64,000 nucleotides of DNA. Origin: Leptospiraceae bacterium. Lineage in GTDB: Bacteria > Spirochaetota > Leptospiria > Turneriellales > Turneriellaceae. The notes under the pieces are model-generated. The model was not told the DNA's origin, ran no database searches, and worked only from the letters and a program-made list of their open reading frames with translations. Where the stretch lies: the NCBI GenBank assembly GCA_020440825.1, contig JAGRNJ010000001.1:54089-118088 (forward strand), given 5' to 3'. Each line of letters opens with the position of its first letter. Position 1 is the stretch's first letter. Shown piece by piece: positions 20,923 to 30,709 of this stretch. The translations under genes were made by a program, and so were the position numbers.

Positions 20923-22977
20923 TTAAAACCGCTCAAAATGATCAGAAGAAGGAGCCTCTGGCTTTTTCTTGGCGCCGCTTGTTTTTTCGGTTGCAACTGT
21001 GGCAGTTACGGTACGTTTTTTGCTGTTCGACTCTGACTCATCTACTTTAAAGAATTCCATAGTCTGCAGCAGGCCCTCCGCCTGGCCGTTCATCTGTTCA
21101 GCAGTTGCCGCAAGTTCTTCTGAGGCAGAAGCATTTTGCTGGGCAACCTGATCGAGTTGGCGAATAGCTGCATTGATCTGCTTCACCCCGGAATTCTGCT
21201 GTTCAGAGCTATACGAAATTTCCTGTACCAGGTCAGCAGTTTTTCGTATATTGGGAACAATTACTTCGAGCAATTGACCGGCTTTTTCAGCGATTTTTAC
21301 ACTGCTACCGGCGAGAGTGCCAATTTCCTGAGCTGCCACCTGGCTGCGCTCTGCTAACTTACGAACTTCCGAAGCTACAACAGCAAAACCTTTGCCATGC
21401 TCACCGGCACGCGCAGCTTCGATAGCAGCATTGAGTGCCAGTAGATTCGTCTGATATGCTATTTCTTCAATGATCGTAATTTTCTCAGCGATCTTTTTCA
21501 TTGCTTGTACGGTCTCTGTAACTGCGCCACCCCCCTGTACAGCTTCTTCTGCAGATTTATTGGCGAGACCATCTGTAACTTTTGCGTTCTCAGCATTTTG
21601 GGCGATGGTAGCTGTCATTTCTTCCAGAGATGAGCTCGTTTCTTCGACACTGGCAGCCTGCTCTGTCGAAGACTGGCTCATGTTCTGAGCTGTCTGGTTT
21701 AACTGCTCTGCAGCCATGACCAGAGCATTTGAATTATCTTTCACCTCTTGAATAATCTGGGAAATTTTTACACTGGTGTCATTGCTGTATTCAAGCAAGG
21801 TGGCAAATAATCCCATGTACTCTCGATTCACACGATAGGTAAGGTCTCCACGAGATAATGCCTCTAAGATCGACAGTACATCATTCAGCCCTGTATCACT
21901 GACTTCTATCAATTGATTAATTTTCTCAGAGAGTTCTTTGAAGAAACCTTCTTTTCCCTGCACATCAATTCTGGCACTGAAATCACCATTTACTGCTGCT
22001 CCCACAATCTGGCTGACTTCGAGCTCAACTTTTTTCTGTTCTGTTACATCTGCCCATTCAACGACGCTGCCCAATCGACTTCCGCTTGCATCAATAATTG
22101 GGTTTGCAATCAGATTAAATTTTCGCCCTCCGATTTCAATAGAAGCCCGATGGGTCGAGGTAAAACTCTGCAGAAGGTTCTTCTGCATTTCAGGATCTTT
22201 GTGATAGGAATCAATATTTGAACCCATTATACTGGCTAGATTAAAATTGCCCAACTGTTTGCGAATATCCTGATCGCCGATTTTGAACATTTGCTGAATT
22301 GCTTTGTTCATGTAGATCACCTTGCGGTCATTATCTGCCATCATGATGTTTGTTGAGACATTATCAAGAGCTACACGAATTCGTGTGTTCTCATCATTTT
22401 TCAGTTTAATTTCATTGGCAATTTTATTTTTCTCTGTTACATCTGCCCACTCAACAACTGTGCCCAGTCTTCTACCTGACTTATCAACAATGGGATTCGC
22501 GATAAGTTCAAATTCTCTACCACCCAATGCTATGGAGGTTTTATGCTGAGCGGATAGATTAGAAGTAAGTTGTCTTTGATGAGCAGCATTCTTATGATAG
22601 ATATCAAAACTCGAACCAATAATCTTGTCTACAGCAAAGTGAGGCATGTCTTTCTGTATATCTGACTCTGCATTTCTCATCATTGCAATTACAGATTTGT
22701 TCATATAGATAATTTTTGAATCAGCATCGGCAATCATAATGTTTGTTGATGTATTCTCAAGGGCGGATGCTATTCTTGTGGTAGCGGTTTGGGATGCGGA
22801 TGAACCATCTCCCAGACTGTTCAATACGAGTGCAAGTATACCAATCACTAAGGAGGCAATTATGCCCGGCATAGTTTGTAAAAATGTTACACCCAGAAAA
22901 CCAGGTAATACACCGGCCAATACCGTTGCTACAAGGGTACCGACGATTATTGAAATAGTTGTTGAAGTTTTGTTCAT
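20923..22977 (-). CDS. Chemoreceptor with two cytoplasmic PAS domains
   Basis: A 684-residue receptor. Two hydrophobic segments at about 5-30 and 35-55 leave almost no periplasmic part, so sensing is probably internal. Two PAS domains of the same type follow (about 62-185 and 200-320), each with a NIMxADxDxKxIYMNK entry and ending in [14 protein letters not shown]-like stretch and the signalling domain ([20 protein letters not shown]) complete it, and the C terminus is HFERF, another aromatic tether. The two PAS copies are close relatives, so they arose by internal duplication. The cofactor is unknown. Energy or redox sensing is typical for such receptors but unproven here. Confidence 0.95.
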   Translation of the reverse strand: MNKTSTTISIIVGTLVATVLAGVLPGFLGVTFLQTMPGIIASLVIGILALVLNSLGDGSSASQTATTRIASALENTSTNIMIADADSKIIYMNKSVIAMMRNAESDIQKDMPHFAVDKIIGSSFDIYHKNAAHQRQLTSNLSAQHKTSIALGGREFELIANPIVDKSGRRLGTVVEWADVTEKNKIANEIKLKNDENTRIRVALDNVSTNIMMADNDRKVIYMNKAIQQMFKIGDQDIRKQLGNFNLASIMGSNIDSYHKDPEMQKNLLQSFTSTHRASIEIGGRKFNLIANPIIDASGSRLGSVVEWADVTEQKKVELEVSQIVGAAVNGDFSARIDVQGKEGFFKELSEKINQLIEVSDTGLNDVLSILEALSRGDLTYRVNREYMGLFATLLEYSNDTSVKISQIIQEVKDNSNALVMAAEQLNQTAQNMSQSSTEQAASVEETSSSLEEMTATIAQNAENAKVTDGLANKSAEEAVQGGGAVTETVQAMKKIAEKITIIEEIAYQTNLLALNAAIEAARAGEHGKGFAVVASEVRKLAERSQVAAQEIGTLAGSSVKIAEKAGQLLEVIVPNIRKTADLVQEISYSSEQQNSGVKQINAAIRQLDQVAQQNASASEELAATAEQMNGQAEGLLQTMEFFKVDESESNSKKRTVTATVATEKTSGAKKKPEAPSSDHFERF

Positions 22978-22995
22978 TTTAGGTCATCCTGCTTG

Positions 22996-25278
22996 TTAGA
23001 ATTTTTGAAATTGTTGCGATTCTACCGGTACTCTTGCTGTCTTGACAGATTTAGTAGAAATATTATTCTCAGGGCTCTGTTCAGATGCAATGGATTTTTT
23101 AACACTTTCATGAGTAACTGTAAAATAATTCATGATACTGACCAGGCTCTCTGCCTGACCATTCATTTCTTCAGCTGTGGCAGCTAGCTGTTCTGAAGCA
23201 GAAGCATTCTGCTGCGCGACCAGATCAAGTTGTCGAATAGCTGAATTTATCTGGTCAACTCCTGTTTTCTGCTGCTCAGAACTGTATGATATTTCCTGGA
23301 CCAGATCAGCAGTCTTTTTTATATTCGGTACAATTACGCTAAGCAGATGTCCCGCTTGCTCTGCAATCTGAACACTGGAGATAGCAAGTGAACTGATTTC
23401 CTGAGCCGCCCCTTGACTACGTTCGGCAAGCTTTCGAACTTCAGAGGCAACCACTGCAAAACCTTTTCCGTGTTCTCCTGCGCGAGCTGCTTCAATTGCA
23501 GCATTTAATGCGAGCAGATTCGTCTGGTAAGCTATTTCTTCAATAATAGAAATTTTTTCTGAAATTAGTTTCATTGCTTCAAGAGTTTCCTGTACAGATT
23601 GCCCGCCTTCTTCTGCCTCGCCTGCTGATTTATTGGCCAGTCCGTCTGTAGTTTTTGCATTTTCGGCATTCTGAGCTATCGTCGAAATCATCTCTTCGAG
23701 AGATGAGCTTGTTTCTTCAACACTGGCAGCCTGCTCTGTAGCAGACTGACTGATGCTTTGAACGGTAGCACTCAATTGTTCAGCGGCACTTTGCAACTGC
23801 TCTGAAGCGTTTAGAACATTTAACATTGTTGAGTTAAGTCGCTCCATGGTTGAATTTAAGGCCTCTTGCAGAACAGTGAATTCCTTATCAAACTCTCCAT
23901 TTACTCTTGCACCAAGATTTCCCTGTGAAAGTTGAAGAAGTGTTTCACTGATAGCTGCAACCGCCAGTTTTCTGCTGGTGATATCCGTTGCATATTTTAC
24001 AACCTTGAAAGGATGCCCGTTCATATCCAGAATGGGATTATACGATGCTTGCAGATAAACTTCGACCCCACCTTTTGCAATACGTTTATATTCAGCGACG
24101 AGGAATTTGCCACTTCTCAAATGATTCCAGAATTCAGAATATTCAGTGCTCTTCTCATATTCAGAATCGACAAACATTTTATGATGACGACCCTTAATTT
24201 CTTCAAAGGTGTATCCCATTGTTTTGAGAAAATTTTCATTCGCCGATTGTATGATTCCGTCCATATTGAATTCAATTACAGCCTGTGATTTCGAGATCGC
24301 TTCAATTTGTCCTTTGAAATCTGCATTCATTATTTTATTCTGTGTAATGTCAGAAGCATACTTTACCACTTTAAATGGTTTCCCGTTCGCGTCGAGAATG
24401 GGAGAATACACTGCCTGCAGCCACACTTCTTTATTATTCTTGCCGATTCGCCGGTACTCAGCAGATAGAAACTCACCAGCATTCAAGCGCTGCCAGAACT
24501 GACTGTATTCTGCACTACCCGATGTTTCTCGGTCAACAAACATAGAGTGGTGCTTGTCTTTTATTTCAGGCAATGTATAGCCCATAGTTGAGAGAAAAAT
24601 ATCATTTGCGTCAATTATGCTTCCATCCATATTAAATTCAATGACTGCCTGAGACCTGCGAATCGCCTGTATTTGACCGGCGAAATCTGCTGACTGTTTT
24701 TTCTGTTCTGTAATATCTGTAGCAAACTTGATTACTTTAAAGGGTTTGCCCTTTTTATCAAATACAGGATTATAAGAAGCCTGTAAGTATACGATTTTTT
24801 GATTTTTTCCGATACGTGAAAATTCTGCAGAAAAGAATTCCCCGTTTTTAAGTCTTTCCCAGAACATTGCATACTCTTTTGAGACTGCATCTTCCTGGCT
24901 TACAAACATTCTATGGTGCTTTCCTTGAATCTCAGACAGAGAATAACCCATCGTATTCAGAAAGTTCTGATTCGCTTGCAAAATAACTCCGTCGAGAGTA
25001 AATTCAATCACAGCCTGGGATTTTTCTATTGCCTCTACCTTACTTTGAATTTCGAAAACATTTTTTGTTAGTTTGTTTTTTGAATTCAAAGAAACTGCAA
25101 GATTTATAATATTTAAGAAAAAAACGACGCCAAGAGAACCCCAGAATAATAGCCATGAAACATTATTGAATTTCAGTAAATCTAAATAATGAAATGTCAC
25201 TGCAGATGCAGATGCAACTACAGCAAGTATCAAGACTAACTGGCTATTTACTGAGACATTATTTTTTTGCGCTTTCAT
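22996..25278 (-). CDS. Chemoreceptor with three tandem PAS domains
   Basis: A 760-residue receptor. Two transmembrane helices at about 13-33 and 41-64 enclose only a few residues outside the membrane. Three PAS domains follow at about 83-190, 205-312 and 327-434, with an exact-looking period of about 122 residues. Each repeats SQAVIEF, a xxHHxMFV motif, an F-W-x-x-L segment and GxPFKVxKxAxDIT. This PAS subtype is known from BdlA-like receptors, where heme or flavin has been reported. The signalling domain and a QFQKF tail complete it. It overlaps the upstream cheW by 20 bases. Confidence 0.95.
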   Translation of the reverse strand: MKAQKNNVSVNSQLVLILAVVASASAVTFHYLDLLKFNNVSWLLFWGSLGVVFFLNIINLAVSLNSKNKLTKNVFEIQSKVEAIEKSQAVIEFTLDGVILQANQNFLNTMGYSLSEIQGKHHRMFVSQEDAVSKEYAMFWERLKNGEFFSAEFSRIGKNQKIVYLQASYNPVFDKKGKPFKVIKFATDITEQKKQSADFAGQIQAIRRSQAVIEFNMDGSIIDANDIFLSTMGYTLPEIKDKHHSMFVDRETSGSAEYSQFWQRLNAGEFLSAEYRRIGKNNKEVWLQAVYSPILDANGKPFKVVKYASDITQNKIMNADFKGQIEAISKSQAVIEFNMDGIIQSANENFLKTMGYTFEEIKGRHHKMFVDSEYEKSTEYSEFWNHLRSGKFLVAEYKRIAKGGVEVYLQASYNPILDMNGHPFKVVKYATDITSRKLAVAAISETLLQLSQGNLGARVNGEFDKEFTVLQEALNSTMERLNSTMLNVLNASEQLQSAAEQLSATVQSISQSATEQAASVEETSSSLEEMISTIAQNAENAKTTDGLANKSAGEAEEGGQSVQETLEAMKLISEKISIIEEIAYQTNLLALNAAIEAARAGEHGKGFAVVASEVRKLAERSQGAAQEISSLAISSVQIAEQAGHLLSVIVPNIKKTADLVQEISYSSEQQKTGVDQINSAIRQLDLVAQQNASASEQLAATAEEMNGQAESLVSIMNYFTVTHESVKKSIASEQSPENNISTKSVKTARVPVESQQFQKF

Positions 25279-25792
25279 TTTGACTTCCGAATTTACCTAA
25301 CTTTTTTATATCTAATGCTTTATCAATATCAATCAGCAATATGAACCGGGTACCGGTTTTGCCCACTCCTTTTAGAAATTCAGGATGAACTTTTGCTCCT
25401 AACCCGGGGGCACTTTCAATGCTGTTCTCTGGGATAGAGCGAACTTCGTCTACCGAGTCTACCAGAATACCGAGTATTTCAGATTCTGTGTCTACTGTAA
25501 CCTCAAGAATTACTACACAAGTTGTTTTTCCCGGTTGTGTAATTCCCAAACCAAAATATCGGGCAAGATCAATAACGGGTACCACCTGGCCACGCAGGTT
25601 GATTACGCCTTTTATATGATCTGGGGCCATGGGAACTTTGGTTAGACGACCATATTCAATAATTTCCCGCACAAGCATAATTGAGATACCGAACACTTCT
25701 GCTTTCATCGAAAATGTCAAAAACTGCTGACTTTCAGTTCGTGACTCAGTTTTTAACGGCAGCGTTTCAGATTTTTTTGTTTGGTCAGACAT
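25259..25792 (-). CDS. cheW: CheW chemotaxis coupling protein (next to cheA)
   Basis: A CheW-domain protein of 177 residues from the chosen ATG at 25792. A TTG 33 bases further upstream is in frame but would overlap cheA more deeply. A Shine-Dalgarno-like AAGAG lies about nine bases before the ATG. The signature [20 protein letters not shown] and [14 protein letters not shown] match the family. It overlaps the cheA stop by eight bases and the next receptor gene by 20 bases. It bridges CheA to receptors at the cell pole. Confidence 0.94.
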   Translation of the reverse strand: MSDQTKKSETLPLKTESRTESQQFLTFSMKAEVFGISIMLVREIIEYGRLTKVPMAPDHIKGVINLRGQVVPVIDLARYFGLGITQPGKTTCVVILEVTVDTESEILGILVDSVDEVRSIPENSIESAPGLGAKVHPEFLKGVGKTGTRFILLIDIDKALDIKKLGKFGSQNESAKK

Positions 25793-27746
25793 TGCTTGCA
25801 CTCTTTTTTTGTATTGCTGTTTCAATTAAGCGGGGTACATCGAGAATCAGGGCAACATCCCCGCTGCCTAAGATTGTAGCTCCGCTGATACCGAGTAGAT
25901 TATCGAATATTTTTCCAAGCGGCTTAATGACCGTTTGCGACTCACCCTCTAAGGTATCGACGACAAGGCCGGCTTTTGCCTGGCCCTGCTTCACAACAAT
26001 AACAGACTGTTTTTCAGGTTTTTCTGATTCCTCAGCAAAAAATTCATCAAGCCGTAAGAAGGGCAAAACTTCGCCTCTCAAATTCAAAAAGTCACCACCA
26101 CCAGATAGATCATTTAATGAAAGTTCTACGCACTCGATCACCATATCGAGCGGAACTACATAAAAGTTAGAACGAACAGAGACAAGAAAACCATCGATGA
26201 TTGCCAGCGTCAAGGGCAGGCGAATACGAAATGTAGTTCCTGCCTGTGGCGTGGTTTCAAGTTCAATGCTACCCCGCATGTTCTCTATGTTCTTGCGAAC
26301 AACATCCATGCCAACACCACGGCCTGAAATGTTTGTTATAGATTCAGCTGTACTGAGACCCGGCTCAAAAATTAACTGGTAAATATCGTGATCAGTCAAC
26401 TGGGCATTGGTCGAGATCAATTGATTGGCTCTTGCTTTTTGCAGAATTTTCTCTTTATCGAGTCCGCGGCCGTCGTCTGAAATTTCAATGACGATACTCC
26501 CCGTATCATGATAAGCATTGAGTCGGATTGTAGCTTTGCTATCTTTCCCGAGGGCTAATCGTTGTTCGGGTTTTTCGATTCCATGATCAATTGCATTGCG
26601 TATTAAGTGCAGCAATGGGTCAGAAATGTTTTCGATAAGATTTTTATCCAGTTCGGTGTCTCCGCCCTCAATCAGCATTTGAATATCTTTATTCAGTTCT
26701 TTACTGGCATCGCGGATAATGCGTTCGAACTTGCGAAAGGTTTCGCCAATCTGTACCATGCGCACACTCATGACATTGTCCCGCAGGTCTTCAATCAGTC
26801 TGCTCATTGCTCCGGCGCTTTCTTGAATATCGCCAAGCTTATGATGGTCGGCCTGCTGGCGTATTGTTGCGCCTGCAATTACCAGCTCGCCCACCAAATC
26901 AATCAGCATATCAAGCTTGGTTGCTTCAATTCGAATAAACCTTTTTTGATTTTCCTGCCCAGTGCTTTTTGTCACAGTGGCTTTGGTGTTACTTTGTAAC
27001 AGAGACGTCTCTGGCTCAGAGTTTTTTATAATTCTAGCTGGCGGTTCGATTTTAATTTCTGATTCAGAAAGCATGAAATCAAAGACATCCAGAAGTTCTG
27101 ATTTTGAAATATTTCCTTCAAAGTCTATTTGAAAGAGAAGATAGCAAAGCTGGGGGTCAAAGCTGTCGAGGTCGAGGCGGCTATGATCTACAGTCAGGTT
27201 CCGTATCTCACCAAACCGTCCTAGATACCGAATAAATGACAGCGGGTCTAAACCGTGTTTCAGTATATCGGGCTTTAATGAAATTTCAATTTTCCATATC
27301 CCGTGAATTTTTTCATCTTCTTCTAACTCTGTGCTGTCAGAATTGCGCTCTGGCTGGGTCGCATCACCTGTCAGACTTGCGAGAATTTCCTGTCCGTTTT
27401 GTATAAGACCTGGTGGAACATTTTCACCTTTTCTTGCTTCAATATTAACGAGCTCAGAGATCTGATCATGTGCATGCAAAAGCGCTGAGATTTTTTGCGA
27501 GTCTAATTTGACATCGCCAGAGCGAAGAGCATCTAACCAGGTTTCAAGATGATGAGCAAAATCAACTGTTTTCTGAAAACCAAACATACCAGCTGCACCC
27601 TTGAGAGTATGCACAGCCCGGAACAAAGAATTTATTTCGTTCTGGTCTGAAGGGTTTTCTTCGAGAGTTAACAGAGCTTTTTCAATACTGACCAGAATTT
27701 CATCACTCTCAACCAGAAATGTTTCACGAATTGAATCTAGGTTCAT
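25785..27746 (-). CDS. cheA: CheA chemotaxis histidine kinase
   Basis: A 653-residue kinase with all CheA modules. The P1/HPt domain has the phospho-accepting H46 in AVHTLKGAAGMF. A middle P2-like region spans about 150-240. A dimerisation helix pair starts near IRIEATKLDMLIDLVGELVI. The HATPase domain has an N box in HLIRNAIDHGIE, a DDGRG motif and GRGVGMDVV. The C-terminal CheW-like domain closes the protein. It phosphorylates CheY and CheB. The start codon overlaps the STAS gene stop by four bases, so the two are translationally coupled. Confidence 0.97.
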   Translation of the reverse strand: MNLDSIRETFLVESDEILVSIEKALLTLEENPSDQNEINSLFRAVHTLKGAAGMFGFQKTVDFAHHLETWLDALRSGDVKLDSQKISALLHAHDQISELVNIEARKGENVPPGLIQNGQEILASLTGDATQPERNSDSTELEEDEKIHGIWKIEISLKPDILKHGLDPLSFIRYLGRFGEIRNLTVDHSRLDLDSFDPQLCYLLFQIDFEGNISKSELLDVFDFMLSESEIKIEPPARIIKNSEPETSLLQSNTKATVTKSTGQENQKRFIRIEATKLDMLIDLVGELVIAGATIRQQADHHKLGDIQESAGAMSRLIEDLRDNVMSVRMVQIGETFRKFERIIRDASKELNKDIQMLIEGGDTELDKNLIENISDPLLHLIRNAIDHGIEKPEQRLALGKDSKATIRLNAYHDTGSIVIEISDDGRGLDKEKILQKARANQLISTNAQLTDHDIYQLIFEPGLSTAESITNISGRGVGMDVVRKNIENMRGSIELETTPQAGTTFRIRLPLTLAIIDGFLVSVRSNFYVVPLDMVIECVELSLNDLSGGGDFLNLRGEVLPFLRLDEFFAEESEKPEKQSVIVVKQGQAKAGLVVDTLEGESQTVIKPLGKIFDNLLGISGATILGSGDVALILDVPRLIETAIQKKSASNV

Positions 27747-28096
27747 GAAAACACCTCTTTTTTAAGGCCATAGTTCAGTCCGTATTGTTCTCTGTCTCCT
27801 GGTTGCAGGTGAACTTTGTCACCAAATAGGCCAACACTGCCAAAGGTCCCTAAAGTCGATAACAGGGCAGAAGAGTGGTTAACGATTCTAAAACCAATTT
27901 TATGAGCAGCAGCATACTTTTTCCAATAGAGTAATAATTGAAAACCTGACGTATCGATTTCTCTGTTGCTCGAAAAATCAAGAATAACATTCATTTTTTT
28001 GTGAAAATAACTACTTAACGTTTCATGGATATTCACGATATTGCCAAGTGTGAATTCTTCTACTGCAGTTAACTTAACAACTTTTGTTTTATCCAT
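27743..28096 (-). CDS. STAS-domain protein in the chemotaxis operon
   Basis: A 117-residue single STAS domain (anti-sigma-factor-antagonist fold). The EIDTSGFQLLLYWKK segment corresponds to the phosphorylatable DSSG loop of SpoIIAA-type proteins, with T and S both available. It is the first gene of the cheA transcription unit and overlaps cheA by four bases. STAS proteins are often targets of serine kinases or scaffolds. Here it might modulate CheA or receptor assembly, but no partner kinase or phosphatase is encoded nearby. Confidence 0.85.
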   Translation of the reverse strand: MDKTKVVKLTAVEEFTLGNIVNIHETLSSYFHKKMNVILDFSSNREIDTSGFQLLLYWKKYAAAHKIGFRIVNHSSALLSTLGTFGSVGLFGDKVHLQPGDREQYGLNYGLKKEVFS

Positions 28097-28148
28097 TTTT
28101 AACCAACCAGTACATTTTGAGCATATAGAAATATGAGTATTCTTTAAC

Positions 28149-28177
28149 AGTATCGACTTTAGTGAGGTAAATGTAAA
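28149..28177 (-). promoter_or_regulatory. Candidate sigma-70 promoter of the STAS-cheA operon
   Basis: On the minus strand TTTACA (28172-28177, five of six matches) and GATACT (28149-28154, four of six) are separated by 17 bases. This places the start of transcription about 45 bases upstream of the STAS gene. It lies in the 272-bp gap after cheY, the largest in the cluster, which suggests the main operon starts here rather than at cheY. Confidence 0.4.
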
Positions 28178-28205
28178 GGTTTAATTCTGGACACGTTCAA
28201 TTTAT

Positions 28206-28254
28206 GGAATCTCTAAAGAACGATAAGTTTTGAAGAGATTCCTGGAAAAACAGG
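28206..28254. repeat. Two overlapping inverted repeats between cheY and the STAS-cheA unit
   Basis: A perfect 9-bp inverted repeat, GGAATCTCT (28206-28214) and AGAGATTCC (28234-28242), is separated by 19 bases. It abuts a small hairpin CCTG-gaaaaa-CAGG (28241-28254). No T tract follows on either strand, so neither is a classic rho-independent terminator. The position just upstream of the candidate promoter would suit an operator or an mRNA leader structure. Confidence 0.45.
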
Positions 28255-28368
28255 ATGTTTTTCTGGCACAGATGCGTGCACTTTCTCTGAAAAAGTTCAT
28301 AGAGGGACTTTTTTAGACGTTGCTTAAGGAATATTCTAGAGAAAAATAGAACGCGGGGAGGTGAATTT

Positions 28369-28740
28369 CTACAGAATTAGTTTTTGAACAGCAGAAAGCA
28401 GTTTATCAGGTTGAAAGGGTTTGACAATCCAGGCTTTGGCACCGGCTTCTTGCCCTTCTTGTTTTTTATCTTCTTCTGCAACTGTAGTAAGCATTACAAT
28501 GGGCAGAAACTTGAATTCCGCGTATTGGGATTCATTTTTTATTGTCTTCAGGAAAGTAAGGCCATCCATATTCGGCATATTGATGTCGCATATAATCATG
28601 TTTGGCTTGACAGAAGCAAGTTTAGAAAGCGCATCGTGGCCATCGACAGCCTCAACAACGTTATAACCCGAAGTTCTCAGGGTTAAGCTTACGACCTGTC
28701 GAATGGATATTGAATCGTCGATGATAAGAATTGTCTTCAT
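28369..28740 (-). CDS. cheY: CheY-type response regulator
   Basis: A 123-residue stand-alone receiver domain. The acidic pocket D8/D9, phospho-acceptor D52 (IICDINMPNMDG), the switch residue T86 and the conserved K107 (IVKPF) are all present, and there is no output domain. It is the first gene of the chemotaxis cluster, separated from the cheA unit by 272 bp, and probably carries the signal to the flagellar switch. A second role as a CheA phosphate sink cannot be excluded. Confidence 0.93.
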   Translation of the reverse strand: MKTILIIDDSISIRQVVSLTLRTSGYNVVEAVDGHDALSKLASVKPNMIICDINMPNMDGLTFLKTIKNESQYAEFKFLPIVMLTTVAEEDKKQEGQEAGAKAWIVKPFQPDKLLSAVQKLIL

Positions 28741-28791
28741 AGATACCGTTCGTACAGGTCAAAAACGATTTATAGAAAGTCAAAGCAAAAA

Positions 28792-29826
28792 TTATTTTTT
28801 AGTAAACAGATAATGATTCACCATCCATTCTTCTCCATCAAATTGGCCGAAGAGTTCAGCCACTGCCAGAAAAAAGATGCGCCAATATGACCAGAATTTC
28901 AAAGCCTGGGAGCCATAGACCTGCTCGAAAATCGGCATGATCTCTGCTTTTTTAGCATCCATATTTTGCAGCCAGTGTTCAGAAGTTTGCGCATAGTGCC
29001 GCCCATTCACTAACCAGTGTTTTTCGATTGCAAAATCCCTGGCAAAGTACAGCAATAAATGGTTTGAAGGCATAATTCCGCCTGTAAAGAAATAGCGTGC
29101 CATCCAGTCTGTGTCATCCTTATCTTCAAAAAGATACGCGAATGATTTATGGGTGAAGATATGAACAAACATTTTTCCGTTTGGCTTTAATACAGATGAG
29201 ATTTTCTGAAACATGAGCTCATAATTGCGCATGTGTTCAAACATTTCGACTGACACAATGCGGTCAAATTTTCCCGAGACCTGAAATTTATTCATGTCTT
29301 TTGTGATAATCTTAATATTTTTCAGATTTCTGTCTTTTGCGGTTTTTTCGATAAATTTTCGCTGGCTGCTCGAGTTTGAGATCGCAGTTATCTTTGCTCT
29401 GGGAAAACGTTCTGCCATGAACAAAGTTAGGGATCCCCAGCCGCATCCCAGTTCCAGAATCTGCATGCCGTCTTTGAGTTCTGCCCTTTCAACAGTTTTC
29501 TGCAGCATGATTTCTTCAGCTTCATCGAGGCTTTCATCCCCTTTAGGGTAAAAACAGGAACTGTATTTTTTATGTTTGCCGAGGGCTAACGCATAAAACT
29601 CAGCCGGAACTTCATAATGTTGCTCATTCGCCTTGTCGGTTTGAACAGCAATCGGCGAACTCTTCAAAAATTCTACCAGTCTCATAAAATTTTCCTGGTT
29701 GCGTTCTTCACTGCCCTGATTTTCTGTTTTCAATCGCAGTTTATTGAGATGGCGGATGCCCCTGCGTATCACAAAATCTGGCAGTCGGTCAGTCTCCAGA
29801 AGCCGGTTTGCTAGTTTCCAAATCAT
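28792..29826 (-). CDS. CFA-synthase / coclaurine N-methyltransferase-like SAM methyltransferase
   Basis: A 344-residue class I SAM methyltransferase. The HYEVPAEFY entry, LELGCGWGSL (124-133), VSVEMFEHM, HIFTHKSFAYLFE, YFFTGGIMPS and a terminal GEEWMVNHYLF are all shared with the plant coclaurine N-methyltransferase-like branch of the cyclopropane fatty acid synthase family. It is shorter than E. coli Cfa (about 382). In bacteria these enzymes usually act on membrane lipids. The gene starts 17 bases after the DUF1295 gene, so the two probably act in one lipid-modification pathway (cyclopropane, methyl-branched or furan fatty acids are candidates). The exact product cannot be told. Confidence 0.85.
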   Translation of the reverse strand: MIWKLANRLLETDRLPDFVIRRGIRHLNKLRLKTENQGSEERNQENFMRLVEFLKSSPIAVQTDKANEQHYEVPAEFYALALGKHKKYSSCFYPKGDESLDEAEEIMLQKTVERAELKDGMQILELGCGWGSLTLFMAERFPRAKITAISNSSSQRKFIEKTAKDRNLKNIKIITKDMNKFQVSGKFDRIVSVEMFEHMRNYELMFQKISSVLKPNGKMFVHIFTHKSFAYLFEDKDDTDWMARYFFTGGIMPSNHLLLYFARDFAIEKHWLVNGRHYAQTSEHWLQNMDAKKAEIMPIFEQVYGSQALKFWSYWRIFFLAVAELFGQFDGEEWMVNHYLFTKK

Positions 29827-29843
29827 TGTTCAGTTCCTCTTAT

Positions 29844-30638
29844 TTATGCCTTTTTAAACCAGGGAACAAACATACTGGTTGTTCTCTGGTACTCTTTATA
29901 TGCTTCACCCCGGCTGCGAACTGCCTGTTCTTCTGTTGCCGGCACCCCGGTAACCCGAAAAATGAAATAGTAAATTAGTGCCGGTGCAATGACAGCTGCA
30001 TAGCCATAGGGGGCCATCGAAGCAAAAACCAGCCATCCGGCCCAGACCACGCATTCAAAAAAGTAATTCGGATGCCGGCTGTAATTCCACAACCCTTTTT
30101 GACAAACCTGGCCTTTTTCTGTCGAGTTTTTCTTGAATACATGCAATTGCCAATCGGCAATAGCCTCGCCAACAATCCCGATGAAAACAAGGGCTATACC
30201 TGCTATTTCAATGAAATGCAGTTCAGTAGCGGGATTCATAACAATCACTAAAAACGGAATGGAAAGTAAAACATCAAGCAACCCCTGCGCCTGGAAAAAT
30301 ATAAAAAATTTGAAACCGATATTGGGTGCCCAGTCTTTGCGCAGTTGCACATAACGACCCTCTTCTTCTGCCTTATAAATTCTGGTAAAAAAAAGATATA
30401 ACCCGAGTCTCAGGCCCCACATAGAAGCGAGAACAAACATGATTAGATTGCGAGTTCCATTCCCGGGCGTCCCCGGCCAGAATGCATATATTCCGGCGAG
30501 AATCATAATCGAGAAGGTCCAACCAACATCGACAATCGCAGCATTTTTCATGGGAAAATGCAGTAACCACAGCAAGGTCATAAAAGTAAAGACAGTGGCC
30601 CAGCCTATCAAGGGCAATTGCCAATAAAGAGTTTCCAT
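29844..30638 (-). CDS. DUF1295 membrane protein (steroid-reductase-like fold)
   Basis: A 264-residue polytopic protein with about seven hydrophobic segments. The signature GLWNYSRHPNYFFE and the terminal SRGEAYKEYQRTTSMFVPWF belong to DUF1295, a family related to steroid 5-alpha reductases and isoprenylcysteine methyltransferases, which use NADPH or SAM at this site. A reductase acting on a product of the adjacent methyltransferase is the natural hypothesis. The gene is first of the pair, with a strong inverted repeat 23 bases upstream. Confidence 0.88.
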   Translation of the reverse strand: METLYWQLPLIGWATVFTFMTLLWLLHFPMKNAAIVDVGWTFSIMILAGIYAFWPGTPGNGTRNLIMFVLASMWGLRLGLYLFFTRIYKAEEEGRYVQLRKDWAPNIGFKFFIFFQAQGLLDVLLSIPFLVIVMNPATELHFIEIAGIALVFIGIVGEAIADWQLHVFKKNSTEKGQVCQKGLWNYSRHPNYFFECVVWAGWLVFASMAPYGYAAVIAPALIYYFIFRVTGVPATEEQAVRSRGEAYKEYQRTTSMFVPWFKKA

Positions 30639-30660
30639 TCAGTCAAAATACTGATTATTG

Positions 30661-30703
30661 TCAGTTTTGTCCAATTTTAAGGAAAAAGTTTCGACAAAAC
30701 TGA
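30661..30703. repeat. Perfect 11-bp inverted repeat upstream of the DUF1295 gene
   Basis: TCAGTTTTGTC (30661-30671) and GACAAAACTGA (30693-30703) are exact reverse complements with a 21-bp centre. The element lies between the stop of the prohibitin-like gene and the start of DUF1295, both on the minus strand. There is no T run after either arm, so an operator or leader structure for the DUF1295-methyltransferase pair is more likely than a terminator. Confidence 0.6.
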
Positions 30704-30709
30704 AATTGC

